The translations under genes were made by a program, and so were the position numbers. The notes under the pieces were generated by a model, which saw nothing but the letters and a program-made list of their open reading frames with translations, did no database searches and was not told where the DNA came from. From Dermatophagoides farinae (Eukaryota > Arthropoda > Arachnida > Sarcoptiformes > Pyroglyphidae), in the NCBI RefSeq assembly GCF_024713945.1, contig NC_134683.1:64501-128500 (forward strand): a stretch of DNA of 64,000 bases, read 5' to 3'. Shown one piece after another: positions 1 through 13,752 of this stretch; the first letter of the stretch is position 1; each line of letters opens with the position of its first letter.

Positions 1-3000
1 CACCCAACAGATAGTTACTAGCAGGCAATAATAGATTGCCGTTTTCCATCGAATTTTGTTGTTGTTGTTGTTGCTGCTGCTGTTTCGTTTGTTTGGATTT
101 TTTGCCACTGGATGTTTCATTTCGATGATGATGATGAATATCACCATTATGATGTTGATGCTTATTGGATGATGGTCGATTCTTACTGTCGGATGATTCA
201 TTTTTACGTTTTTGTCCGCTAACGTGTTTATCCATCGATGGTGGTGGTGATTGATTCGTTCGACTCAACGTTGGTGCTGACGATGACATAAGATGATCTG
301 TATGTGGTCGATTGAAAGCAGCCCATGCTGATAATGCTGCTGAATAATAATCATTTGTATTGGACGAAATGATTGGTGGTTGATTACGGCCATAAATAGA
401 TGTTGATGATGTTAGTGGTGATGGTGGCGACGGACGTGGCCACATATCAAATGATCCAGCATGTGATGGCTGAGGTGGTGGTGGTGGTGGTGCTGGTATT
501 GGTGCTGGTGGATATAATGCAGGTAGATTTGGTGGTGCCGATAATGACGGTAATCCTGGGTGCGGAAATCTGGTAGGATATTGCTGTGTAATGGTTGTAA
601 CCGATTGGGATCGCGTCAATGTCGTTAGACCATTATATGGATCAAGTGCTTTCACAGTTGTGGTTGAATAATTTGAAATACTTAACAATACTGGATCGGA
701 TGGTGGTTGTGGGGGTGGTGGTGGTGGTGCTGCTGCTGGTTTTTGTGGAATACTATGAATCGGTTGTGATGTCGATTCAACGTGGGTAATAACGGGTGCA
801 ATGTTTGCATTCGAGTGTTGCTGTTGCTGTTGTTTGGCTTTCGATATAGACGAAGATGATCTATGACTTTTCATCATCGGAATGAACGATGTATTTTCCT
901 TTTTGATATCACGTTCTTCGCTCGAATGTTGCCCTTTATTATTGAGATTGGCGTATTTTCTATCCTGATAAATGTTCCAGGCAATTTTGACATGCATACT
1001 GGCACCACGAATCTTTCCTTTGCGCTAATGAACAAGTGAAACAATCGATTAATTCATTTCATCATTCAATCAATTTGAATTATAGTGAACAAACCTCTTG
1101 TAATGATAATTGCGATGATGATGATGATGATGATGGCTGTTCGAATTTCATTGTTGATCGTGCAACATTCGGCGCTGATGCTACCGGTTTGATGATCACA
1201 GTCTGTGGCTGTTGCATGGTTGTCGAAACAGGCTTTCGACAATTGGCCATTGGATAATTTGTCAATGTGGACGATGACGTTGATGACATTGATGAATTAT
1301 GATCATGTTCATAAGGTCTATTAGGCGTCGTGTTATTATTCAATGGGTAAGGCTACAAAATCAAAATGAACACAACAACAACAACAACAATTAGAACGAA
1401 TCAAACATGAAATCATCAACGAACCGAATTGGCATTAGACATGTAAGGTGATGCATTGGCCAACGTCGTCGTTGTAGTCGTAGTCGTCGTCGATGCTGCT
1501 GTTGACGGCGCTGGTGGTGGCGGTATCATCATCAACGATGGTGACGGTGAATTTTTCAGATTACGTGCAAACAGGTGATGATGAGGTGTAGGTGTCAATG
1601 GACCACCGCCGGAAATATTATTAAACGACGTCAATGGTGGTGGTAACGGTGGTTGCAGCTGACGACTACTGCTGCCATCATAAGTAGATACTGCAGCAGC
1701 GGCAGCAGCAATCGATGCTGCCAAAAATCGTGAATCCAATTCATGTCGAAGTAATTCTTGACCTACATTATTACACACAAGACAATCAATCAAAACGATG
1801 AACAATACAATGAAACAACATACTCTGTGATGACGAATAAATGGACGATGATGCCGATGATGATGATGGCAACGGCAGCGATTGCATTGTGGATGGAGTA
1901 AAATAACTGGCCAATGATGCTGGTGTAGCCGGTGTTGGCGGACATTGACCACCACCACCACCAACACCACCATTACTACCGAATACGGGATGTACCGGTG
2001 ATGATGATGCCGAACTGGACGAGGATATCAAGGAACCGGCACTAAACATGATAAATGAACGAATGAATGAATGAACACTGATTGATATGAGAGACAAACA
2101 TGCAACATACCTAGCATTGGACCATAATCGATTATGGTGTCCATTGTTATTTTTCGTAATCACATTCGAACCGGTGTTGAATGTATGACTAGCCAGATGA
2201 TGAGCATTGTTGCCATTATTACTATGATGAATCGAATTTAATGAATGATGATGAGGATAAGTATGTTGATGGTGGTGATGCAAATGCATATCGTTGGGCA
2301 TCATCATTGCTCGATTATCATTGTTGTTATCAAAATGGAAATGTTTATCATCTGACTGTTGTCGTTGTGGTTGTTGTTTTGATGATGCAGTTGCAAATGA
2401 TGTTCGAAGTGAATCATCTCTCGGTTCTTCTTTGATGTTCAATTCCGTCGGTTGTGGTTGCGGCGGCGGCAACAGAGCTGGACCCGGTTGATTGGTGGAT
2501 GCACTACCAATCGATTGACTCAATTGACTTAGACTTGAAAGACTTGCATTTGGTCCATATGTGTTGGCTTTTGATTGTGGTTCATGATAGGACTGGTGAT
2601 GATGAAGATGATGATGATGTTGATAGTGATACGGATGATGTTGAGTGTGGTGATGCATTGCCGATAAATCATCAGATAAGGAATCACATTTTGCCATCTT
2701 TGTTGATAGCTCAATTTTGTCATCAGAATTATCCTTTGTGGTTGCTTTTGTCACCGTTTCTCCTGGTGACAGTTCAAAAGTATAAACATCTTTGATCGTA
2801 GATTCTTTGGCCGTAGATTCTTGATCATTATTGGCCACCGTTTTCTTTGAACCAAGTGCCGTTGCTTTCTTATTCTTTTTCGTGGGTCGTTTTGAATCCT
2901 TTTTATTATCGTTTTCATGGTCCAATGACGACTCCTCAGCATTGGAATCATTTTCATCAGTATCATCATCATCGGATCGTTTTGGCTGTGATTTTTTCTT

Positions 3001-6000
3001 TGGTTTTAAGGCTGATTTTTTAGAATTTTTCAATTTCGATGTGGCTGGTGATTTTTTCGACTTTGACGTGGTCGTCGTCGTCGTTTTATTGTTGTTGCTT
3101 TTGTTGTTGATGGTGGTAGCCAATTTTCTTTTTGCTGGTTTTTTCACTGATTTCGACTTGCAAATGGCTGCTGTTGTCTTTTTGTTGTTGTTGTTGTTGT
3201 TGACAACACTACTGTCATGATTCTCATCTTCGGTCAAAATATGACCATCATCATCATCATGACTATCATCCTCGGTGAGAAAATTTTCAGCCAAATCATC
3301 ATCATCATCAGCAGCAGCATTAACATCGTCCACATCATCGTCATCATGAGAAGCGGAAGAATTAGACGATGAAGAATCTGGTCGTTTACGTTTTTTAGTT
3401 GCTGTTTTCAGTTTCTTTTCAGTGATTTTTGATTTTTTATTCGCAGTCTGAGTTGACGATTTCTTGGTTGACTTTGTTTTCAGAGAAGCTGATTTTTCCA
3501 GTTTTGTCAAAGATTTAGACCGAAGTATTCGTTTTGTATTTTGTTTACGATTATTTTGAACCGGTTCTTCGAAACCGTCATCTTCATCCTGGTCGCTATT
3601 GTTGCTATCTCCGTCATTCGATGATTGCGAAGATTCGGAATGCTCATCCGAATCGTCTCTGGCATTGGTGGTTGATTTAGTCTTTTTCGCGTTTTGTTTT
3701 TTATTATTATTTACAGCTTTTCCAATCGATTTACCGGTGTTCATTTTAGCTGCCGCTTTTCTTTTTTTATTCCTACTACCCAGTGGTCGACCGACAGTTC
3801 GTTTGATTTCTGGCGTCTGATCATCTACTTCATCCTCGTCCTCATCCTCATCATCATCATCATCATCGTCGTCGTTGTCATTATCAGATTCAGATTCAGA
3901 CTCAGATTGAGCAGCAGATAGACCATTATCGTGTTTCTTTTCATCATCACAAGAACTGTCGTCGGAAACGGGTGATGAATCCATTTCCTCTTCGGAATCT
4001 GACTTTGATCGTTTTGTTTGTTGTTTTGTCGTTGTGGATTTTTTATTATTATTGGCTGGGGTTGATTTTTTCCATTGCTTTGATTTGCTTGTTGTGGTTG
4101 TGATTGTTTTCGCTGAAGATTTAGAGGTCGATTTGGCCGATTTCGATTGTTTTGCAGTTGGCTGATTCTTTGACTGTTGTTGGTGTTTAGTTGATTTTGT
4201 GTGTTGTGTTTGTTTAGCCGATTTCGAGCATTTCGCACCTGAATGGTTTGAAAAAGAAAAAAGACAAAGAAAATAGCCATTTGATTAACGATGTTTTCTT
4301 GTTTGTTGAACGAAAAACCAGTAATCATCATCATCGGAATAATAATAATAATTATAATTAACACTGAAAAAACAAACAAAACAAAACAAAACGAAACAAA
4401 ACAGTGGTTATGACGATGATGATGATCCAGAATTATATTTTGCATATGCACGAAACAAACTTGACAAATAAATCCTACATCAAAAGAGCTTTGTTGTGCC
4501 CGAAAAAAAAACTCATGGCTGGATGTTTTCCACGACTAACAAAGCAAACAAAGAGAAACAGACAAATGATGGATGAATGAGAGCATACAATAACTATGAT
4601 GATGTTGGCTGCTTTCGATGCTCATAAATCAAACGAGAGGATCATCATCATCATCATCGACAACGACAAAACTGTACTTTTGCCGATTTCAGAGAGATTC
4701 AAATTCAATTGGAAATTGAAATTAAAACCAAAGACAAAATTGATTTCCGAGAACATTAACAAATTGTTCATATCCAAATGAGACGATAAAAAATATGGTT
4801 AACCACCAGCGATAATAGCTACCTGCTGACTTAATACTAGTAGGCTATAGAATAACAACAACAATTCTGGACATTTTTCTCTTTTGATCAAGTTAGTTTT
4901 AAACTAGCGAGAAAATAAAAAGTTTTAAATGTGTGAAAAAATGATTCCCAAACGAAAAAGATTTTTGCTGAGCGCCAAGACAAATGACTTGCTATCGACT
5001 ATACTATAGTGTTCCCATCCACTGATGATGATGTTGAAAAAAAGTTTTATCCAAGTTTCGATAAACAGACACTCAGTCTGTGTGTGTGTGTGTGTGCGAG
5101 TGACTAAATCAAAATGGCCATAAGAATGTCAAAAGAAATGCGGATTTTTCTGTTTCACTTTACATTCACTGGTTCAAATGGTGCATAATTTATTATATGA
5201 AAATAACAACAACCAGAGAGAAATATTCTTCAGACATTTGGATTTCCATTCCATTCCATTCCAACCACACACAAATTTAGTCTTTCTGCTCACACACACA
5301 CAGATGGAACGAGATTGCTTACATATTGAGAAAAAAACCAAGAAAACTTGGAATCAACCAAACAAATATTCAATGAGAAACAACTAAAAAGGAAAAATTT
5401 CAATCGTAATGTGGACAGGCAGATTTTCTTCTTGTTTTTGGATGATGAACAAGAAGGAAAAAAACAAACGACCGATTGTCCGGGCTGAGTGTGTTGGACC
5501 GATCCAAACGACGGAACAATTGGGCTATTTGTATGCATAAAATACAATGCATTTATTTTCGGCTATTGCGCCCAGTCAAACAACGTTGTTGTTGTTGTTG
5601 CAATCCAAAATGATTTAGTTCACAACGGAAATTTTTTCCACGGTTATTATTGCTTTGGCGGGAAAAAAAGTATCGATGGATAGAGAATTGAATCGTTTAA
5701 CAGAAAAAAATTGTTCTTAGTAGATAACTGGTTAAATAAAACTACTGGAACTTCTGATACTGACAGGAGAACGACTAGTGAAGAGAAATAGAAAAATCCA
5801 TCGTATGTCAACCCGTCAACTTCTTGAAACACACCAGCCAGCCAACTAGCTATTCTTCAATTTATACGTAACGAAAGATGGTGTAGAGAGAAAACCAGAA
5901 AACGAAAAAAAAATTATTCAAAACTCTGGCTATGTCGATGTCGATGGTAATGGTGGTGGCGGTGGTGACAAATGATGTCACGCATGAAAGCCATACATGC

Positions 6001-9000
6001 AACAACAACAATAACAACAACAACAACACTCGCACAGGAATGAATGTAAAAAACCAGATGGAAATATCACAATCATTCATTGAACGAGACGATTATGAGA
6101 TATATAAGTACAGTGAATGCTTCAACGAATAAATATAAATATCACACACACACACACACACACAGACACTTGAGAGATTCATTGATTATTATTATGCATA
6201 TCATTATCATTGCTAAGATGGTCATTTCTACATTTTACAGACAGTCTCAATGAATGGACTGTGTTGATGCAGTTGGATTGTTTAAATATAATTATTCATT
6301 AGTCACTATCATCGTTCAAACAAACTAAAACCAATTAACCAATCAATGAATTTCGACTATCAAACACATTCGGTTCATCAAGATCAACTTTTCATTAGAA
6401 TCAAACGATGAATCTAAACTAAAAAATATTGGGAAAATCTCCATTTCACAGTGTTTCAAAGCGAAAAAAAATAAAACACCCACAATGAGAAAAGAAAACA
6501 ATTTTCAACGAGTAACACACACACAGACACAGAAAGACAGAAATCGGTTGATGATTCATTCATGAGAATGCAGAGCGTGGCAGCCATATTCAAAATCCCA
6601 CGTTGACTGCCACACTTTTTTTCGTTGCGTTATGCAAAAGCCATCTAAGGACCGAATAGCATCTTCATATAATGAAATAATAATTTGCTGCACACTAACA
6701 TACACACACAGAGAGACAGAGAGAGAGACCAGGCATTAAGCATTCTGATAAATTATGTAACACACACACACATACACACAGACAGCAAATGATCCCTGAA
6801 TAAGAATCGAGAATATGTCAAGAGCGAAAAAAAGAATTTATGCATCTTTATAAGGGATTCGCATGTTATTAGCATGACTAGAAGTAGAATACGAAAATCA
6901 TAATCATAACCATCATTATGATAATGATGATTATAATAATTAACCTTTCTATCTGCAATGTTGCCGAAATCGATGAATTTATTGAGGCAATAAAAGTACT
7001 AATATAATGTACAATGTCAAATTTGAATGATAAAATTAAATGACCAACAAATAACGGACACAAGTGAGTTTGGTCCATTTTCTTAGCCAAATCGAGAGAG
7101 AAAATAAAAAAAAAACGAAAACAAAATTCCAGCAGCAACTAGATTATCAAATGCCAAGGGATTTCTCTTTCTCTTTGCTTTCGATTTTTCTGCCTATCAG
7201 AAAAGAAACTGCATTTGTTCGATACTTATACAGACACACACACACACTGGATATATAAACGTCGACGAAATTCGATACGGCACGATGAACAAGCGAGAAA
7301 ATCATTCATTCAATACATCCACAAAAAAGATATATCGATCGATTGAAAACGAAATGATCGATACACACAGACAAATGAAAATGGTATGAAAATGTAAATG
7401 AAAATTTCATTCACTCAATACTCAATAGTAATCATTCCAATGATAAATATAATGATGATATTGGATTATCATCACATTTTCAATTCTGAAAAGAGAAAAA
7501 ATGAATCTTTGTGACGCCAAACATAATATTTCCGGTATATTTGCAACCAAACAAACAGAAAAGTGTTGAAACCATTTCCGTTTTCTTTCAATAGACAAGT
7601 GACTTTTGGCTACTTGTCCTTTTTTTTGCTGGTGATGGTCAGAAATTCAAAATTTCCCATATTTACGATCGTGATCATTATCAGAGAATCAATCAATCAA
7701 TCAATCGATCGATTGTAAGCAAAAGACTTACCGGTCGTGGCTAATGTTGAATCGGAATCAACGTGAATGTTGTTGTTGTTGTTGCTGTTGCTGCTGCAAC
7801 TATTACTACTATTGTTCACATTCAACACTGGATTCGTTGATGGTGGTCCATTATTTGAATTCGTGTTCACTGCCGATGAGGCGGATGTTGATGATGTAGC
7901 ATTCACCTTTGTCACCTGGAGTAATGAAAAAGAAAACATATTAGTCGAAAGTTTTAAAAAATCAAACCGAATAACATGATTTAGGCGTTCATATAATTTA
8001 ATTAAAGAAATCAAAGTTAATTCTCTCGCATTGTCTACAAACACAGAATGGAAAAACAAACATCATTTATTTGCCAGTTTCAACCTGAATGACATCGTTA
8101 TTGGATCTATATGTTAAATGTTCATGGAGCCCGAAAACTGGTCATCATTCTTCAACGTCCATAGGTCGTTTTTCCTGTACAACAAACTAGACACACACAG
8201 TTTGAACATTTTTGATGAATAATTCTCGGTTACGGTAGAGAAAAAGAGCCGTCAATGATTGGAGCGATATTCATTCATTCATGACCAAACTTGTAATTAA
8301 CACTGATCGCCACTTGAACTGAAAGCATTTCGCATTTCAATTCAAATCGGTCCATATATGAATCAAAAAACCCACTCAAGTTTTTTTCACAATAAATTCC
8401 ACACAAGAATATTTGCAATTCAATTCGGATTTTTTCAAAATCCAATTTCAACTGGAATTGATTTTTTCAATCACAATCGACAAAAAACACATGAGAAGAA
8501 AAATTGATGGCCGATAAAAAAATTATCATTTCAAAGTTCATCGAATGACAATCGTTTAAAAGTTTTCATTCATTCAACGTTCAATTCATTTCATTTTATT
8601 TCATTTTTTTCTCTCATCATATTATACAGCACATACTTGAACAAATCCTATTACTGTATATAGTCATAGTTTAAGCCAGAGAAGAAAAATATTTAAAAAG
8701 TCAAAAAGATAAGTGAAGAAGATCAAATCACTCAGACATGAACATGGGACATTGGCCGAAGCCAACAAAGTTGTCAATGCTCTATGTTTGTTTGTTTGTC
8801 AATATGTTGTCGTTGTTGTTGTTTGAATTTGGCGCGACAAAATTCGAATGCAAACCAACAACAACAACAACAAAACATGGCCATGATCTGAGGTGAATAT
8901 TTTATTTGTCGAGGCATAAAAATTCAAATTCATGATCATCAAGCAACTAGGATTTGTTGTTGTCTTTTTTTCGAGGAAAAAACACGACCTCGCTGAACAA

Positions 9001-12000
9001 TGACCTTTGATCTTTGTTTGATATAACAAAAAAAACATGATTATCAAGATGATAAATTCACAAGTGTAGGCGGAGGTCACCTCCAATAAATGCTAAATCG
9101 ATCAATCGCTGAAAAGAGTGAAACAATTCGGATACAATGTGATGACGATTAAACCCAGTGATCATCACCATAGCTTCGAGGCTTGAACAAATAAACGAAT
9201 GACATGAACAACATATATATCATATATCAAATTAATTAATCAGTGTAATTAATAGAATCAACAAACACATAGTGCAGGGAAAATGAATCAGACCAGGTGA
9301 GAGCGTTCAGATCGTACTGACACAAACACTAACAGATACACACCACACCATACCAAAAACCAATTGACATGATTTCAGAAATGCAAATTTTCAGCAAGCA
9401 GGCCATTATTATCAAGAGAAAAGCCAGCCATTGGTCATCATCATGATCGGATCGATCTAGTAAATGATAGGTTATCAAACTATTCAAATCAAAAAGAAAT
9501 TCAAAAATCAATCCGAAATCTGCATGTCAAATTAGATTCCAACACAGTGCTTTTCGATCCAGAAGGGAAAAAATCTTTCTGGTCATTAACTGCGAAAAAC
9601 TTGAAAGCCAATTAACACACAAGTTGCATCATTATCTTTCCAGAGTAGTTTATAGTCGTCGTTCATATATTTCACGCTCCGATGAATACACAGCAAAAAA
9701 AAAATTCAGCACCAAAAGAATTTTGCACAACAACAACAACAACAATAACAAGCAATCATCATAGATGAACAACAAGACAAGATTTAATTTTTTTTCTTGC
9801 AAAATAAAGACAAACACAAACAAAACGATGATCATGATTGTCATAATGAAATGGCTAAAAATGAACAAACTGCTCAAATCAATCTGATGTGCATGTGTGA
9901 ATAAACAAAATTAGGCTGCCGTAAAGAAAAATGAAAAATTTCAATCCAACAAAATTTTTCATTTTTCCGTTACGCTACAATATCATTAAAAAACGATCCA
10001 CAACAAAACGGAGATGACATTACAATCTTGTTCTGTTTGATCATTTCGGATTCAATGATAGAATGATAGAATCCCATAATAAATGGAGAATCGTCCCCAC
10101 CAAGGATGAATGGGCGCCGATCAATCAAACAAACAATTTTTTTCTCGTCGTTGTTGTCAACAGAATTGTTTTATAGTTTGAGCATCCGAATCACAACAAA
10201 CAAGGAATCGAAAACAACCAGACGGGCCTTTTGTCAAAGATTTTTTCCCATTTCTTTTTGTTATTGGAAACTTTTTCCTCAAGTTTCGGGTGTGTGTGTG
10301 TGTGTGTGTTGCAAAAGAAATCAAATCGGAACAGAAAGAGGAAAAAACAATAATAATACGAACAAATGAAAGGGCAATATTTTTCATATGGAAAAATAAA
10401 CACAAACAAGTGACCAAGATTGTTTTTCATTGCAACAATTTGAATTTGAGCGAGTAAAAAAGAAATTTGCATTTGAAAAAATCGAATCAAATCAACACTG
10501 GTAATGGCCATCATGATTGGAATGAAAAAGCCAAACTCAATGCTCATTCAAGTGGATCGTGGAGAAGAAAGAAACCAAGCAATCAATGATCATCACAAAC
10601 AAACAATCCCAAATCATCATTTGTGTCCCGGTTTTTTCCTGATCCGAAAATTCAAAAGTCCGATACGATGTTAATGATAATTACAGTAAATAGGAAATAA
10701 CAACAACAACAACGATAACAATAACGACGACGACGACCAGATCGATCAAATCGGGATTTTTTCAATAGTTTATCACACACAACCAGAGCGATTAAATAGA
10801 GAGAAAGAGAGAGAACAAAGCCAAACCAAAAAGCTAATTAGCATCCTCTGTGCTTTACAAATGCTATCAGCGTGATTCGATCATCATCATCATCATTAGT
10901 CCGTAATACGTGTAATACTAATACAATGAACAAGACCTATTATTATTTTCATCGATCGATCGATTCTCATTGATCAATCATCATCATCATCATCATATAA
11001 ATTAATTATCAACATCTATTAATTCAAGGTTGAATAAACAGTGGTCAAATGACATTTTTATTGACCAATCAAAAAAAGATTGCAAATCAAATTGACCGGA
11101 AAAAGAAGGGTAAAAATGAAATTCAATCGAAAGCAAAAGTTTTTTGGATGATACCTTTTCATCAGTTTCATTTTCTTGCCATTTTGTCTTTCCATCATCA
11201 TCATCACCATCATCATCATCATTGATTAGTGATGGTGCGTTGTTCAGAGAATCGATTTTCATCATTCTTCAGTTGCAGGATTGGACCAGATGAATTTTTC
11301 TTCTTTTTCGATAATCGATTTATCATCATTATGATTCATTCTGGATCACAGTCATCAGTTACAAGTTCAATAGTAATAATAAATCAATGAGTCGGAATCA
11401 ATGTCAAACAAATTCTTTCATCACATCACACAAAAATTGATACAACAAAAAAATTTTGAATCTGAAAAAAATTTGTAGCAAAAAGCAAAGAAAAAAATTC
11501 ACAGCACTCACAAGAATCAAATTTGCAATTTAAATTCACACACAATGAAAATATTTGGACGAGAAAAAAAACACCGATATATAAATGGAGCAGGATTTTC
11601 ATACGACACGAAATGAATACATTGACTTTTTTGTCTGTTTGTCAAGAGGTGAAAATCTTCAGGCCAGAATTATGTAATTGAAAAGAAAAAGTGATGTTTA
11701 ATGTTAATGAATTTATCAAGTCAAATCATCAATATTCTCAAGCTGTAGGCAATTTCAATTCGAGATGGATGCCGGAAATTTCCCGACAAACAAAGAATTT
11801 GGATGATTCGGCAAGAATTTGTTTCGCTTATTGTTTTCAAATTTAAAATTGAAAAAAAACAAAATCAAATTGTTATTACAAACACACACAACAGCAGCAA
11901 GAAACGAACGGAACTCACATTTATTACATTTGATAAGATAACAAAATACAAATTCAGACATAACAGAGATTTATTTCGGCCACACAATCTGATCAGATCA

Positions 12001-13721
12001 ATTCACACACAAAGATGAGAAACAGTCGTACGATGTGAACACGACGACGACTGTCGACCAACTGACGATTGAAATATGAACACAACATGCACACACACAC
12101 ACAATAAACATTATAATGGAAACCAAACCAAAGTATGAAAAACCAGCCAGGCAAATTGTGAATTGAAAAAAATACCGAACCTGAACACAAGCCAACCAAG
12201 CGAACAAATAAAAAGGCCCATATAGCCAGCCAGCACAGCATTAGAAGTAGTAAAGTCGGTTCCATCTTTCTCATTCGATTTGGCTGCTTTTCCATTTTTC
12301 GTCATTTTCTCTCTGTGTATATTGTGAACACACTAACCAACAAACCAACCAACCAACCAACCGACCGACCGACCGATCAAACCGAACCGAACTGAATGAA
12401 CAAAACAGAATAGAATTCAGCGATAACAAAAAAAGCCTGCCATAAACAGAAAAAAGCCCAACTTGAAAACATGACGAAAAAAACTAGCTATATTCGAGCA
12501 GCAGGCAAGCAAAGCAAAGAAATTTGAATCCAAAAATGCAGAAAGCGAGAAAAAAACTAGTTATGAGAAACAAGGATCTGCCAGCCAGTTAAACTACCAC
12601 CTATACAGAGACTTGATTCGGATCTTGACTGAGATGAAATATCCATTTTATATAGCAAAAAAATCGGGAGTCGAATCTTTTGAGGAAAAAAATTTAGCCA
12701 AAACATTATTGCATACATCCCCAGATGGATTTTTTGGTTTCATGGAGCCATTTCAGTGCAAACGGTTTTTTCTCATTGCGAGAAGAGAATATGCTGCTGC
12801 AGAATTCCGAAAGAAAAAGTTTCGTTTCACCCGAACAAGAAAAAAAAACGAAAAGCAGAAGCTAGGATACTGGATTCTCAGAATTGAAAAAAATACACAT
12901 ACATCCCGTAACAAGGCAATGGCAATGAATAGACCCTTTTTCCTGTTGTCGACTTGATTATAATATGAAGAATCTGCTTCAACATCAACGCGAGAAAAAA
13001 GCACACAATTCTATTTGTCTATCATCATTGCTATTCAATTCGACTGCGTGTGTGAATGTCAGATAAAATGTTGATTGGCAACGGAGAACCACAATGTAAT
13101 TCAATATCACACACAAATACAACTGAACATCTATATATATGCTATACTACACATTAACCATTATCATCACCATCAGAGAAAACCACAGAATAATAAAATT
13201 AAAAATGGCCATTGCATTGCATGATAATGATGGTGATCAGTTTTGTAGAGGAAAAAATATTCAAATCATCATCATCATGTTATCCAAGAGTGATAACGGA
13301 ACCTATCAAATGTTTTCATTCAATATTCACTCAACATATATTTATAATAATAATGATCAAATGAACAATCATTGGATCGATTGGATCAATCAAGCAAAAA
13401 ATCGATCATCAAGGCGATGTCTTAAAATGGACATTCACAAAACAGACAATATGATTGCATCATGAGAAATGAACAAAAAAAAAATCAACTAACCTTGGTA
13501 TTGGTCCAAGATGACGATGAGGCTGATGGAGACGATGCAACTGCAGTCATCGACAATGATGATGATGGACGCGTGCTACTGACCGATTGATGATGGCTAA
13601 GACTATGATGCGAATGTTGTTGCATTGCAGCTGCACGTGCAGCCGCTTTACGTACGGCTTCACGACGATTCGAACATTTAATAAGATCGGCGATTGTTCT
13701 ATTATCTTCAATAGTCTCTTC

Positions 13722-13752
<31 letters not shown>

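Larger units (their letters stand above)
7916..13493 (-). other. Intron 3 of the AUTS2-like gene (5.6 kb)
   Basis: The donor is AAG|GTTAGT at 13493 and the acceptor is CCAG at 7916. It is AT-rich, with a (CA/GT)n tract at 10290-10309, AAC/GAC triplet runs near 10700-10737, CAT runs near 10980, and an (ACCA)n/(ACCG)n tract at about 12341-12376. It contains the candidate alternative exon at 11155-11265 and the small ORF at 12111-12305. Nothing else in it looks coding. Confidence 0.55.

Noticed and set aside
2241-3921. Several plus-strand ORFs rich in Val, Leu, Phe and Ile
   Set aside because: They are antisense shadows of the acidic and Lys/Ser-rich AUTS2-like exon 5; the minus strand has the in-phase exon with splice sites.
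12613-12957. 114-codon plus-strand ORF in the AUTS2-like intron
   Set aside because: Lys/Phe/Arg-rich with no recognisable motif; it looks like a chance open frame in AT-rich intron.
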